From positions 1 through 64,000 of the forward strand of contig CAMCFN010000012.1 in assembly GCA_945874145.1 (NCBI GenBank): 64,000 nucleotides of DNA, written 5' to 3'. The position numbers and the translations under genes were made by a program. The notes under the pieces were generated by a model. That model searched no databases. It saw only the letters and a program-made list of their open reading frames with translations, and had not been told where the DNA came from. The stretch comes from Akkermansia muciniphila (GTDB lineage: Bacteria; Verrucomicrobiota; Verrucomicrobiia; Limisphaerales; SXTU01). Below, piece by piece: positions 9,207-19,817 of the stretch (position 1 is its first letter; the number at the start of each line of letters is the position of its first letter).

Positions 9207-9782
9207 ATGAAACTCCCCGTCTGCAAATACGGTGATCCCATCCTCCGCAAGAAGGGTGCGCTGGTCACTGAAGTCACCCCGGAAATCCGCCAGCTCATCG
9301 CGGACATGTTCGAGACGATGGAGGCTCACCACGGCGTAGGCCTCGCTGCGCAGCAGATCGGCCAGGCTCTCCAGCTCACCGTGATCGACATCCGGCCCAT
9401 TGAGGACCGTCCCTCCACGCTGGAATTGGACGGGAAACCCGCCGACCCCAAGTCCATCATGCCGCTTGTGCTGCTCAATCCGGTCGTGAATCCCGTCGGG
9501 GTGCCCGAGGCCGGCTCGGAAGGCTGCCTGAGCTTCCCGAAACTCTATGGCGAGATTGAGCGCCCCGAGTCCGTGGACGTGACGGCGACGAACGACAAGG
9601 GGGAGGCGCTTTCCTTCCGCTGTGGCGGTCTGCTGGCACGCTGCATTCAGCACGAAGTCGATCATCTCCACGGCATCCTCTTCATCGACCGCATGGACCG
9701 GGCCACGAAAGAGGATTTGAAGCTGGATCTGGATGATCTTCAGGCTGCGACCAAGGCGGCTTTGAAGAAGAGGAAGAAATAG
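9207..9782 (+). CDS. def: Peptide deformylase
   Basis: GVGLAAQQIG, EGCLSFPKLYGEIERPESV, QHEVDHLHGILFIDRM. Confidence 0.95.
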   Translation: MKLPVCKYGDPILRKKGALVTEVTPEIRQLIADMFETMEAHHGVGLAAQQIGQALQLTVIDIRPIEDRPSTLELDGKPADPKSIMPLVLLNPVVNPVGVPEAGSEGCLSFPKLYGEIERPESVDVTATNDKGEALSFRCGGLLARCIQHEVDHLHGILFIDRMDRATKEDLKLDLDDLQAATKAALKKRKK

Positions 9783-9804
9783 CCCGGAGCGGTGCCGTTT
9801 AAGC

Positions 9805-9940
9805 GCGGCGTTCACGCCGCAGAAACATTCGTTCTTCTACAGCACTCGCTTTCACCATGCGGGCAACGCGGACATTCCCTCACTCCGGTGCCAATAACGT
9901 TGCTGCGGCCTGAAGGCCGCGCTCCGGCTGGCGCCAGCCG
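9805..9940. repeat. Cluster of three palindromes in a convergent intergenic region
   Basis: GCGGCGT-tc-ACGCCGC (9805-9820), GCGGCC-tgaa-GGCCGC (9905-9920), perfect palindrome CGGCTGGCGCCAGCCG (9925-9940). Confidence 0.85.
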
Positions 9941-9962
9941 CATCAGCAGTCCAGCGGGCCGC

Positions 9963-10655
9963 TTACGGTGCGGTGTCGAGTGTGGCCCAGAGCTGATCTT
10001 GCGCGGCATTGCAGGCTGGCCCAACCGAGATGCACAGCCCCAGTGGTCCGTCAAAGACCGCCCGGCGCGTCCACTTCACCGAGCCATCCACGAAGGCCAC
10101 ATTTACGCCGTTCACGTGCCGGGAATCCACCCGGGCGGGCTGGCCCACGCCATCCGCCAGCAACGCCGTGTTGGGCGGGCCTTCCAGACGCGGCCAAGGG
10201 TCCGGTGTGTCGTTGAGCGCCCAATCCACCACCGGTCGGGCCGCGTAGCCGCCCTGCACGTTGGTCCCCGCGATCCCAGGCGGCCACGGGTTAGCGAAAG
10301 TGTTGAAGGCCTGGGTGGGGGCGCGTTCTGCCGGACAGTAGAGCACGCTCGGAGCGCTCAACAGACCTTCCGTGTAAAGTCGTCCGAAGAGGACAAACTT
10401 ATCCGCCGTGCCGCTGTAAACCATCGTGTTGAATTGCTTGCGTCCGTCGCGATAGCCCAACGGCACGGTGTTGTCGTTGTCCAAGGCGAAGGTTTGTTCG
10501 AGGAGATACACCTGCCGCAGGTTGCTTGCGCACTTGGCTCCGAGGCCCTTGTGTTTTGCCTTGGCGAGAGCCGGCAGGAGCAGCCCCGCCAGGATCGCGA
10601 TGATGGCGATGACCACGAGCAGCTCGATCAGCGTGAAGGCGCGGCGAGCGTTCAT
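9963..10655 (-). CDS. Prepilin-type protein (H-X9-DG type)
   Basis: [50 protein letters not shown]. Confidence 0.88.
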   Translation of the reverse strand: MNARRAFTLIELLVVIAIIAILAGLLLPALAKAKHKGLGAKCASNLRQVYLLEQTFALDNDNTVPLGYRDGRKQFNTMVYSGTADKFVLFGRLYTEGLLSAPSVLYCPAERAPTQAFNTFANPWPPGIAGTNVQGGYAARPVVDWALNDTPDPWPRLEGPPNTALLADGVGQPARVDSRHVNGVNVAFVDGSVKWTRRAVFDGPLGLCISVGPACNAAQDQLWATLDTAP

Positions 10656-13600
10656 TTCCCCGGCAGCGCAAACGCCACGTAGGCATCGCCCGTCGGGCCG
10701 CCGAGCTTGCCTCCGCCACTCGCGGCAATGACCACGAACTGCCGACCGTTCACCTCATAGGTCGCTGGCGGTGCGTAGCCTCCCCACGGCAACTTCGCCG
10801 ACCACAGCTCCGCACCTGTCTCGGAGTCAAACGCGCGCAGCTTGCCGTCCTTGGTGCCGGCGCAGAAGATCAGCCCACCGGCGGTAACAATGGCACCGCC
10901 GAAATTCTCCGTGCCCGTTTTCGGAACCCCCTGACGCGTCAGCTCCTCGTGCTCGCCCAACGGCACCTTCCACAGCAGCTTTCCGGTGTTGAGGTCGAGG
11001 CAGTTCAGCGTGCCCCACGGTGGTTTGCAGGCGGGATAACCCTCGGGGTCGAGGAACCGGGTGAAGGAGTTCTGTGTGAATTGCGGGCGCTCGGGCCGGA
11101 CCTTGGGCGCGGTCTCCGCCAGCACCGGCACATCACGCACAAACAAAAAATCCAGCAACGCATTGAGATCGGGTTCGCTCATCGGCGGCGCGACGGGCAT
11201 CAAGCCCCGGCCGGTCTTGAGCAGCGCCACCACGTCAGCGTCTTTCAAGCGATGCTGCAGCCCGCGCAACGGTGGCGCCACGCCGATGCCGTTGCGGTTC
11301 GTGCCGTGGCACTGGGCGCAGGTGAGTTCGTAGAGTTGCTGGCCGCGCGTCGGCGGGGCCTTGGGGTCGCGCTTGGGCTCGTCCCAGTTGATGAGCGACA
11401 TCACCCACGGCACTTCGTTCGCGCTGACGTAGAGCCGTCCGGTCGTCGGGTCCGTGCAGGCACCGGTCCATTCCGCGCCGCCGTGGACACCGTAGAACAC
11501 CGTCACCTTTCGGTCGCTCACGGGCAGAAACCAGCCGAACTGCGCGCTTTTGAGCCGCTCCAGCGCCCATTCGCGCACCTCGGGCGTGCGCGTGGGGGCA
11601 TCCGCCAGCGTGTATTCCTGTCGCGCGAAGGGCTGCGGCAGTTCCAAGTCCGCCTGATACGGAGCCGTCAATTCACCTGGCACCGTGCTCGTGGGCGCGC
11701 GGCGCAGGCGGAAGGGGAACACCGGCTTGCCGTTCACGCGGTCGAGCAGCAACGTGTTGCCCGTCTTGCTCACCGCCGCGACCACATCCACGCGCCGCCC
11801 ATCGCGTGTGATGGTCGAGAGCACCGGCGGGGCAGGTAGATCGAGATCCCAGATGTCGTGCGGGATTTCCTGAAAATGCCAAAGCCGATTCCCGGTGCGG
11901 ACATCCAGCGCGACGAGGCAGTTGGCGAACAAGTTGTCCCCGCGATGGCTCATGCCAAGGAAGTTTGGTTTCGGCGATCCCGTGGTGATGAAGGCGATGC
12001 CGCGCTGCTCATCCAGCGCCATGCCACCCCAGCAATTCGCGCCGTTGGATTCCGTGCGATCCCAAGTGGCGTAACCAAACTCGCCGGGTTGCGGCACCGT
12101 GTGAAAGGTCCAGCGTTGCGCCCCGGTCACCGCGTCGAACGCCCACACATCCTTCTCAAAACCCGGCACCACAATCGTGCGCTCGAAGATGGCCGGGCCC
12201 GCTGTCGCAGCACCGAAGCCGCCCGGAGCGGGGCCCGGCAGCGTCACCCGGCCCGCCGTGCCAAACCCCGGCACGAGCTTGCCCGTCTGCGGGTCCAGAG
12301 CGTGCAGGTATTTGCCGGCGCAGAAGAAAAGCCGTTCTCCCGCACCCTCCTGTCCAGCCCACCACATCAGCCCCCGGAACGCAGGCCTGCTCTCGGGTTT
12401 GAAGCGCCACCGCTCAACGCCCGTCGCCGCCTCCACGGCGACGATGTGATGCCCCGCCGTCGGGGCAAACATCACGCCGCGCACGATTATGGGGTTGCAT
12501 TGGATGTTCCCCGCACCGTCCTTTGAGTTATACGTCCAGGCGGGCTGGAGGTTCTTCACGTTGCTCCGGTTGATCTGCGTCAACGCGGAGAAACGGGAGG
12601 AACCGCCATCGCCGTGCGAGCGGGTCCAGGTGCGGAACGTCTCGGTTTTCGGGAACCCGTTGTGTGGCGTGAGTTCGTCCGCGCGGGCGGCGGGAATGGT
12701 TTGGTAAGGCGGAAGCTTCGCACGAGCGGCCGCGTCTTCCACCGCCCAGTAATCCACCTTCGGGCCGGTGGCGGCGGGCTTGTCCCGCGCTGCTGGCAAC
12801 GTGTCGAAGTTCCACAAACCGACCGTGCGCTCATCCTGCTTCAGCGGCTCCGCAGCCACGCCTGCGATGTCCCGCGCACCACGGGAAATCCGCACGTCGT
12901 CCACCAAACCATCGCAACCCAGACCGCCTTCCACCAGTCTGCCAAACGCCAGCTCGCCGGGCTTCGGCGTGCCGGTGAGCGGGCGGAGCGGCGCCTCGCG
13001 GGCAAGCTTCCCGTCCACAAACAGCCGCACGCGGGCGGGCTCAATCACCGCCGCCAGCGCATGCCACTGGCCGTCGGCGATGTCCGCCTGCGTTTTGAAT
13101 TCCCCGCCCCGTCCGGGCAGATAAAGGCTGAACACCCCGCTGCCGGTGTAGCTGTAAAGCTCCCAATGCTCCGCCGAAGCCTTGGAGTCGCTGGCGATGA
13201 GGATATTGAACCCGCGTTTGGAAGCCACTTTGGCCCGGCATTCGATGGTGAGCGGCAACGTGCGGTATTCAGGCTTGCCCTCTACCACCATTCCCCCGGC
13301 CAGGGCATGGCCAAACTCCTTCGCGACCGAGGGTTGCCCGGTGCTGGCGACCGGGTTGGCGGCAACTGTCGGCGACGGCAAGTCGCCGGCGCGGGGTGCG
13401 TTGTGGGTGCGGAACTTTGGCTTCGGTCCGGCGGGTTTGCCGTCAAGTTGCGGCCGCAGCCAGTCGAGCCCGTCCAGGTTGTCCTGAAGCCGCTGCTCCG
13501 CATCGTCGTTGGTGTGGCCGATGATGCCGATGGGGCCGCGATAGCCGGAAGCGCGGATGACTTTGAGCAGGCCGAGGTCGAGGTCGCCCGCGCCGAGCGG

Positions 13601-14344
13601 CAGGATTTTCTGCCCCTTCTTGTCACCGCCCGCGACCATGCCGTTGAGGTTTAGGCAATGTAGATAGGGGATCATCGTCTTGAGCGCGACGGGGAAGCGG
13701 TCGAGGTGGTCGTGGCCGTGGTGGAGGTTGTAAACGACGCCCACATGCGCCGCGCCGTGCTCCTCGCGGAGGAGCTTGGCGACGGCGACCATGTTCTCCG
13801 GCTCGCCGGCCCAGCCGCCGTGATTGTAAATCGTAAGCCGGCACCCGGCCTTGCGTGTGCGCTCGACCACCGGCAGCAACTGCTTGGCCGCGAGTTGGAC
13901 GCGCTCTTCGTTGGTGGGCGCAGCGGGCGAGCCCATCATGACCCAGATTTGCGGGTGCAGTCCGTGCTTCGCGAACAGCCGATACGCCTCGTCGTGCTGC
14001 GACCAGAACGCGAAGTAATCCAGCTTGTGCTTCTGGTATTCCAAAATCTCCTGCTCGAACGTCGGCACATGCTCCGCACGCCAGTCGTAGGCCACCTTGG
14101 TGAAGCCGAGCTTGGCGACCATCTCCGCGCGCTCGGCGGGTCCGCGCTTTTTGGAATCGAACGGCACGATGCACCAAGCCACCAAGTTCGTGCGGGCGAA
14201 GAGCTGGACTTCGGCGGCCCGGGAGGAGAAGCCCGCGAAACACGCGAAATACACTAAAAGAAGCCTGAAAATGGCGCTTTTGGACGAGTGAAGGGTGCGG
14301 TTATGGTCGGTTGGAGATATCCAGTGAGAATTGAAGGCGTTCAT
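10652..14344 (-). CDS. Multidomain exported protein: TIM-barrel isomerase-like + LamG-like + PQQ-dependent dehydrogenase with cytochrome c domain
   Basis: 1230 aa; signal peptide [21 protein letters not shown]-barrel-like N-terminus; LamG-like ([36 protein letters not shown]); quinoprotein ([31 protein letters not shown]); heme motif [12 protein letters not shown]. Confidence 0.85.
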   Translation of the reverse strand: MNAFNSHWISPTDHNRTLHSSKSAIFRLLLVYFACFAGFSSRAAEVQLFARTNLVAWCIVPFDSKKRGPAERAEMVAKLGFTKVAYDWRAEHVPTFEQEILEYQKHKLDYFAFWSQHDEAYRLFAKHGLHPQIWVMMGSPAAPTNEERVQLAAKQLLPVVERTRKAGCRLTIYNHGGWAGEPENMVAVAKLLREEHGAAHVGVVYNLHHGHDHLDRFPVALKTMIPYLHCLNLNGMVAGGDKKGQKILPLGAGDLDLGLLKVIRASGYRGPIGIIGHTNDDAEQRLQDNLDGLDWLRPQLDGKPAGPKPKFRTHNAPRAGDLPSPTVAANPVASTGQPSVAKEFGHALAGGMVVEGKPEYRTLPLTIECRAKVASKRGFNILIASDSKASAEHWELYSYTGSGVFSLYLPGRGGEFKTQADIADGQWHALAAVIEPARVRLFVDGKLAREAPLRPLTGTPKPGELAFGRLVEGGLGCDGLVDDVRISRGARDIAGVAAEPLKQDERTVGLWNFDTLPAARDKPAATGPKVDYWAVEDAAARAKLPPYQTIPAARADELTPHNGFPKTETFRTWTRSHGDGGSSRFSALTQINRSNVKNLQPAWTYNSKDGAGNIQCNPIIVRGVMFAPTAGHHIVAVEAATGVERWRFKPESRPAFRGLMWWAGQEGAGERLFFCAGKYLHALDPQTGKLVPGFGTAGRVTLPGPAPGGFGAATAGPAIFERTIVVPGFEKDVWAFDAVTGAQRWTFHTVPQPGEFGYATWDRTESNGANCWGGMALDEQRGIAFITTGSPKPNFLGMSHRGDNLFANCLVALDVRTGNRLWHFQEIPHDIWDLDLPAPPVLSTITRDGRRVDVVAAVSKTGNTLLLDRVNGKPVFPFRLRRAPTSTVPGELTAPYQADLELPQPFARQEYTLADAPTRTPEVREWALERLKSAQFGWFLPVSDRKVTVFYGVHGGAEWTGACTDPTTGRLYVSANEVPWVMSLINWDEPKRDPKAPPTRGQQLYELTCAQCHGTNRNGIGVAPPLRGLQHRLKDADVVALLKTGRGLMPVAPPMSEPDLNALLDFLFVRDVPVLAETAPKVRPERPQFTQNSFTRFLDPEGYPACKPPWGTLNCLDLNTGKLLWKVPLGEHEELTRQGVPKTGTENFGGAIVTAGGLIFCAGTKDGKLRAFDSETGAELWSAKLPWGGYAPPATYEVNGRQFVVIAASGGGKLGGPTGDAYVAFALPGK

Positions 14345-14368
14345 GTTCGTTGAGTGTGCTCCGTGTGT

Positions 14369-15649
14369 TTAGTGGGCAAATTCCTTTGTGGCCAGCCGGC
14401 CGGCCTTCAGCACGCCGCCTTGCAGCACGGCGAGGATGTTTTGCCGGTCTTCCAGCAGCGCGATGTTTTTCACGACATCCCCATCTACCACGAGCACGTC
14501 GGCGAGCTTGCCGGACTCCAGCGTGCCGAGGTCCGCGCTGCGGCCCATGATCTCCGCGCCGGTCTTGGTGGCGCACTTGAGGGTGTCCAGCGGGCTGAAA
14601 CCGACATACTTCACGAAGAAGCTCAGCTCCTTCGCGTAGTCCCCGTGGGGGTTCCAACCAAAGCCATAATCGCCACCCATGCCGATGCGGCCGCCCGCCT
14701 TGAGGATTTTCCGGTAGCTGGCCGCGCCGCCTTCAAGGGTTTCCTGATGCCCTTCAATCACGCGCTGCGGCAGGCCAAACTCCTTGCCGCGCACGACGCT
14801 GGCCTGCTCGAAGTAAAGACCCGGCACCACGGGCACATCGCGCTTCAGCAGCAGCTCCAGCCCTTCGTCATCGATGAAGGTCGCGTGCTCGATGCTGTCG
14901 TAGCCGGCGCGCAACGCGTTCTTGATGCCCTCGGTTGCCCGGCAGTGGCCGGTGACCTTGAGCTTGTGGTTGTGTGCGGTGGCGACGACGGCGTGCATCT
15001 CCTCGAAGGTCATGCACAGCGTGTGATGGTCGTTCTGATCGGGCCATGCGGCATCGCCGGTCGGATACGTCTTCACCCACTCGACGCCGTCCTTCACCAA
15101 CGCACGCACGGCCTTGCGCGCGTCCTCCACGCCGTTGATGCAGAACACAAGCCCGTCCATGCCGATCTTGCGGAAGTCGGGGTTCCAGTCCATCAGCCCG
15201 CCCGCGCTGCAAATCTCGCGGCCGCTGGCGACCAGGCGCGGGCCGGGGATGAGATCCTCCTCGAGGGCCTTCTTCAGCCACACGTCGCAGTTGAAGAGGC
15301 AACCGCCCGAGCGGGCGGCCGTGTAGCCGCATTCGAGCGCTAGCTTGCAGTTCACCGATGCGAGCAACGAGACGTATTCGACGGGATACTTGATGTCGAG
15401 GTCTTCGAGCTTCTCGATGTTGAAATAGGTTGCGTGGTAATGCGCCTCGACGAGGCCGGGCATGATGGTGCCGCCGCGCGCGTCAATGCGCCGCGCCTCG
15501 GCTGGCATGGCCGGCGCGCCGACGGCCGGGCCGGCGTAGTGGATGCGGCCATTTTCGATGACCAGCGCCGCGTCAGACACGGGCGGTGCGCCGGTGCCGT
15601 CGAAGAGCTGACCGTTGGAAACGATCGTGGTGCCGGTGGCTGTTTTCAT
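14369..15649 (-). CDS. Amidohydrolase family protein (imidazolonepropionase-like)
   Basis: GGTIMPGLVEAHYHATYF; VTGHCRATEGIKNALRAGYDSIEHATFID; GGDYGFGWNPHGDYAKEL; KCATKTGAEIMG. Confidence 0.85.
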   Translation of the reverse strand: MKTATGTTIVSNGQLFDGTGAPPVSDAALVIENGRIHYAGPAVGAPAMPAEARRIDARGGTIMPGLVEAHYHATYFNIEKLEDLDIKYPVEYVSLLASVNCKLALECGYTAARSGGCLFNCDVWLKKALEEDLIPGPRLVASGREICSAGGLMDWNPDFRKIGMDGLVFCINGVEDARKAVRALVKDGVEWVKTYPTGDAAWPDQNDHHTLCMTFEEMHAVVATAHNHKLKVTGHCRATEGIKNALRAGYDSIEHATFIDDEGLELLLKRDVPVVPGLYFEQASVVRGKEFGLPQRVIEGHQETLEGGAASYRKILKAGGRIGMGGDYGFGWNPHGDYAKELSFFVKYVGFSPLDTLKCATKTGAEIMGRSADLGTLESGKLADVLVVDGDVVKNIALLEDRQNILAVLQGGVLKAGRLATKEFAH

Positions 15650-15716
15650 GCGGATGTTGAACGGGAGTGGCCGCTGTAGTCGCGGTGGCTGATTGCGTGC
15701 GAGGGTTGGCTGACGG

Positions 15717-17081
15717 TTACAAGCTCCAGCCCTTGCGATACGCGCGCTGGATGAAGGGCGTGGCCTCCGGGGCGTTCTTCGCGCGAAGATTCACCGGGTC
15801 CCACTCCAGTTTTTTGCCCACGCGGAACGCGACGTTGCCGAGGTGGTTCGCCTCGGTGAGCCAGCCGGAATACTCGAAGTTCGCGCTGGGCTGGGTGCCG
15901 TTCTTGCAGGCCGTGAGCCAGTCATCGTAGTGGCTCTTCACGCGCGGAATGGTCGGCTCGGGGCGCTTGAAGTCGGCGAAGTCCTTCTCCGGCAGGAGCA
16001 CGTGCTTGCCGTAGTCGGAGAGCAGCATGCCCTTGTCGCCGACGAAGAGATGGCCGTTGCCCCACTGCGGGATTTTGTTTTCCGTCCACAGCTTCGGTTT
16101 GTCCTCGCCCTGATACCAAGTGAGCTTCACCGGTGGCATACCGTCACGCGCGCCATACTCATAGGTCGCGTGCATGGAGGCGGGGGCGATTTCCTTGTGC
16201 GCGGGCGGGCCGAAGCCCTCGACCGTCAGCGGAGCCTTGAGCTTGAGCGCCCAGAAGGGCAGGTCGTTCCAGTGCGAGCCCAGATCACTCATCGTGCCGT
16301 TGCCGAAGTCCCACCAGCGATACCACTTGGGGCCGGGGAAATAGACCTCGTTGAAAGGCCGTTCCGGCGCGGGGCCCAGCCACAAGTCCCAGTCCAGCCC
16401 GGCGGGAATCGGGGACGCTTCCTTCGGCCGGTCGGTCACATTGACAATGTCCTTGTTGCGCGCCGCCGCCTCCGCGCTCTGCAAGCCCCACGCGCGCGAG
16501 ACCCACACATGCGCTTCGCGCACGCCGCCGATGGCTCCAGCTTGGATTAACTCGACCACGCGCCGGTAGTTCTCGGTCGCGTGAATCTGGATGCCCATCT
16601 GCGTGGCGAGTTTGGGATTTGCGGCGGCGGCTTCGCGGACCTTGCGGGCCTCGTAGATGTTATAGGTGAGGGGCTTTTCGCAATACACATGCTTGCCGGC
16701 CTTTAGGGCCATCATCGTGGCGAAGGCGTGCGTGTGTTCGCAGGTGCTCACCACCACGGCGTCGTAGTCCTTCGCGTGGTCGAAGAGCTTGCGAAAGTCG
16801 GTGAAGGTCGCGGCCTGCGGATGCTTGGCCTTCGCGGCATCGAGGTTGCGCTGGTTCACATCGCACAGCGCGGCGATGTATTCGGTCTGCGCGACGCCGC
16901 CCATGTTCGCCCCGCCGCGGCCACCGGAGCCGATGATGGCGACCGAGAGCTTGTCATTCGGATTCCGCGCACTGAGGAGGGCGGGGAAGCCCAACGCGGC
17001 ACTGGCAGCGAGGGTCGCCTTGGCAAAGCGCCGACGTGAAATGACGGGAGATGAAGTGGCGGACGGGCGGATGGCTTTCAT
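15717..17081 (-). CDS. Gfo/Idh/MocA family oxidoreductase with Tat signal
   Basis: [10 protein letters not shown] Tat motif; [16 protein letters not shown] Rossmann motif; [15 protein letters not shown]. Confidence 0.92.
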   Translation of the reverse strand: MKAIRPSATSSPVISRRRFAKATLAASAALGFPALLSARNPNDKLSVAIIGSGGRGGANMGGVAQTEYIAALCDVNQRNLDAAKAKHPQAATFTDFRKLFDHAKDYDAVVVSTCEHTHAFATMMALKAGKHVYCEKPLTYNIYEARKVREAAAANPKLATQMGIQIHATENYRRVVELIQAGAIGGVREAHVWVSRAWGLQSAEAAARNKDIVNVTDRPKEASPIPAGLDWDLWLGPAPERPFNEVYFPGPKWYRWWDFGNGTMSDLGSHWNDLPFWALKLKAPLTVEGFGPPAHKEIAPASMHATYEYGARDGMPPVKLTWYQGEDKPKLWTENKIPQWGNGHLFVGDKGMLLSDYGKHVLLPEKDFADFKRPEPTIPRVKSHYDDWLTACKNGTQPSANFEYSGWLTEANHLGNVAFRVGKKLEWDPVNLRAKNAPEATPFIQRAYRKGWSL

Positions 17082-17112
17082 GCCCGCAGTTTGAAGCCAA
17101 CTCAACGCGGGG

Positions 17113-18294
17113 TCAACGCGCGGCCTTCATCCGGTCGCGCTCGGCCAGCCGCCACTTGAGCCACGAGTAGAAGCTCGTGCCGATCTGCTGGTAGCCGGTA
17201 GCATTCGGATGCACCGCGTTGTTGTCGGGATACCCGCCAACGATGTCGAGATTCAGCTCGGTTGGGACGATGAAAATGCCTTCCGCCTCGCGCCCGCCGA
17301 AGTGCGCGAGCTGCCGCTCCACCAGCCGATGTTGCACGGCCCGCCAGTTGGCGCGGGTGTATTGCTGCTTGTAGTTCGCCACGAACGCGGCGTCGCGGAT
17401 GTTCCCCGGCGTCGTAAGTCCGACGCCCAGTTCAGCGCGGGGCGCGGCCTGATGGAAGGCGGCGAGCAGGAGGTCGGCTTGCTGGAGCATCTGCGTGATG
17501 CCGGCGTCGAGCGCGGCGGGATCGTCGGCCTTGAGGCGGAAGCAGTCGTTGATGCCGAGCAGGAAAGTAACGAAGTCCGGCGCGCGTCCGCCGCAGTGTT
17601 TCGCGATGTAGTTGGCGACATCGAGCTGCGGTTTCCCCTGCGGGCCGGTGGCGGCGACGAACGGACTACTGTTCGTGTAGCCGGGCATGGGGCGCTCGGG
17701 GTTGAACAGCGTGTTGAACCGGCTCCATGTCCACCCACCGTAGCCTTCATGCGCGACGTTCGTGGCCGCGCTGGCTGGCCGGTGCGTGCCCAGCATCCGC
17801 CATTTTGGATTTCCCGGCAGGGCCAGCAAGCGGGCCATCTCGTTCGGATAAGCCGATGCGTGCGTGAGGCTGTCCCCGACGAGGAGCAGTGCGATGTCCT
17901 GCTCCTTGCCCGCGTTCGGTGGCACCACGTGGACCACGGTCTGGGCGTGTTCTGGAACCCCGGCTGAAGCCTGGCTTGCCCGGATCGCCAATGGATGTCG
18001 GCCCACTTGGGCGGTCGTGGCCGTCAATGTCCAGCGGTTGGAAAGCGTCTGGCCGATGCCGCACTCAACCGCGAAGGCGGGAGTGGCCTCCGGCTTGGCG
18101 AGCACGACATTCGCGAAGTGCAGATTCATCGGCACGCCGGGCACGGCGTAAACCGTCGGTGGCAACGTGAGGCGTAATCCTCTCGCCGGAGGCGTAATGA
18201 CCGCCTTCGGAGTCTGCGCGGGAAGCGACGCGACGAAGCCGAGGCACAGCCCGACGAACAGTCGGCGCAGCGACAGCCAAGGATGAGTCTTCAT
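17113..18294 (-). CDS. Exported SGNH/GDSL hydrolase
   Basis: [45 protein letters not shown]. Confidence 0.82.
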   Translation of the reverse strand: MKTHPWLSLRRLFVGLCLGFVASLPAQTPKAVITPPARGLRLTLPPTVYAVPGVPMNLHFANVVLAKPEATPAFAVECGIGQTLSNRWTLTATTAQVGRHPLAIRASQASAGVPEHAQTVVHVVPPNAGKEQDIALLLVGDSLTHASAYPNEMARLLALPGNPKWRMLGTHRPASAATNVAHEGYGGWTWSRFNTLFNPERPMPGYTNSSPFVAATGPQGKPQLDVANYIAKHCGGRAPDFVTFLLGINDCFRLKADDPAALDAGITQMLQQADLLLAAFHQAAPRAELGVGLTTPGNIRDAAFVANYKQQYTRANWRAVQHRLVERQLAHFGGREAEGIFIVPTELNLDIVGGYPDNNAVHPNATGYQQIGTSFYSWLKWRLAERDRMKAAR

Positions 18295-18312
18295 GGTGTG
18301 AGTATCTGCGGG

Positions 18313-19596
18313 TCAGACCAACGGTGTCTTGCCCGGCTCGGCGGGTTTCGGCTCCGGCAGCTTCATGTCCCAAGTCAGCTTCTCTGGCATCGTGGCGAGC
18401 TTGGATTTCATCGCAAAGTCCCATGTCACTTCCTTGCCGGTGTAGGCGCTCATACGGCCCATGATGCCCATCATCGTGCTTTGCGCCATGCGCTGGCCGT
18501 CATTCGGCGTCTTGCCCGCGCGCAAGTCGGCGAAGAACTCATCGTGCTCGACCTGATGCGACACGGGCTTCTCGCCTTCGTAACGCCAGTTCATCGCGCC
18601 CGTTATCTTCGCGCTGCCCCAGCCGAGTTCGCACTTGCCCTTGGTGCCGATGAGCACGTCGCGATGCTCGTTGTGGCAGCCGTTCTGGTAACGCGTCTTG
18701 AGGAAGGCCAGCACGCCGTTGTCCCACTCGTAGGTCACGTCCCACTGGTCGAACGCATCGCCGATGGTGCCTTGATGCCGCGCGCCGCTGGCGTGGCATT
18801 TCGTGGGCGGCACGTCGCGCATCGCCCACGCGACTTTGTCAATGCTGTGGGCGGTGACTTCGAGGATGAAGTCGCCGGAAAGCCAGACGAAGTAGTGCCA
18901 GTTGCGGAGCTGCCATTCAAGGTCGGTCTGCCCGGGCTTGCGCACGCCGTCGAAGCGCGCGAGGCGGTTGCTCATGCGCGTGGAGTAGATGGAAACAATC
19001 TCCCCAATCGCGCCGTCCTGCACCCGCTGCATCGCGGCGCGGTAGGGCGATTCGAAGCGGAAGTTGAACCCCGCGCGGATGGCGAGGTTCTTTTCCTTCG
19101 CGAGCCGCGTGGACTCCAGCACCGAGCGGATGCCTGCCGGGTCCACGGCCATTGGCTTCTCGCAGAAGACGTGCTTCCCCGCCTCGATGGCCGCGCGCAG
19201 ATGGAACGGGCGAAAGCCGCCGGGCGTGGTGAGCAGCACCACATCCACGCCACTTTGGAGCACCTTCTGATAGGCGTCCAAGCCGGTGAACTGCCGTGAC
19301 TCCGCGACATTCACGCGGGTCGGATCTTTCTCGAACTGCTTCTTAAGGGACTGCTGGCTGCTCTCGATCTGCGTCTGGAAGACATCGCCCATCGCGTAAA
19401 GCTCCACGTTGCTGTCCGCCGTGAGCGCCTGCGCCGCCGCGCCGGTGCCGCGCCCGCCGCAGCCGATGAGGCCGATGCGAAGTTTGTCGCTGCGATTGGC
19501 AGCGTGAAGAATCGCGGGGGCGGCCAGCGTGGCGGCGGAACCGGCGGCTAGAAAGCGACGGCGGGAGGCAACGGACGGAAGCGCGTTGATTTGCAT
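18313..19596 (-). CDS. Gfo/Idh/MocA family oxidoreductase with Tat signal
   Basis: SRRRFLAAGSAATLAAP; LRIGLIGCGGRGTGAA; EAGKHVFCEKPMAVD. Confidence 0.92.
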   Translation of the reverse strand: MQINALPSVASRRRFLAAGSAATLAAPAILHAANRSDKLRIGLIGCGGRGTGAAAQALTADSNVELYAMGDVFQTQIESSQQSLKKQFEKDPTRVNVAESRQFTGLDAYQKVLQSGVDVVLLTTPGGFRPFHLRAAIEAGKHVFCEKPMAVDPAGIRSVLESTRLAKEKNLAIRAGFNFRFESPYRAAMQRVQDGAIGEIVSIYSTRMSNRLARFDGVRKPGQTDLEWQLRNWHYFVWLSGDFILEVTAHSIDKVAWAMRDVPPTKCHASGARHQGTIGDAFDQWDVTYEWDNGVLAFLKTRYQNGCHNEHRDVLIGTKGKCELGWGSAKITGAMNWRYEGEKPVSHQVEHDEFFADLRAGKTPNDGQRMAQSTMMGIMGRMSAYTGKEVTWDFAMKSKLATMPEKLTWDMKLPEPKPAEPGKTPLV

Positions 19597-19705
19597 GGAC
19601 CGAAATTACGCCGACGCATCCGCTGTGTGAAGTCTCCGCACGCTCAGCCGGTGCGGTGCAGTTGAAGTTGGCGTTCCGTTTAACCCAGGTCCACGTCGTC
19701 ATTGG

Positions 19706-19735
19706 GATGATGCCTTGCGTGATGATGCCTTGCGT
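19706..19735. repeat. 2 x 15-bp exact tandem duplication (GATGATGCCTTGCGT) between divergent genes
   Basis: Direct reading. Confidence 0.97.
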
Positions 19736-19817
19736 TGACGTCCGCACCGGGGTTTCCGACACTGAGCACGTCAACCATGTGCCAATCAACCGCCACCACG
19801 GCTCGTTCTGTCATTCC

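Noticed and set aside
10090-10130. cgttcacgtgcc considered as a parS-like site
   Set aside because: Lies within a pseudopilin CDS and matches only the short CACGTG core, not the parS palindrome.
12614-13654. 346-aa plus-strand ORF inside the PQQ fusion gene
   Set aside because: Antisense of a clearly coding frame; no recognisable domain.
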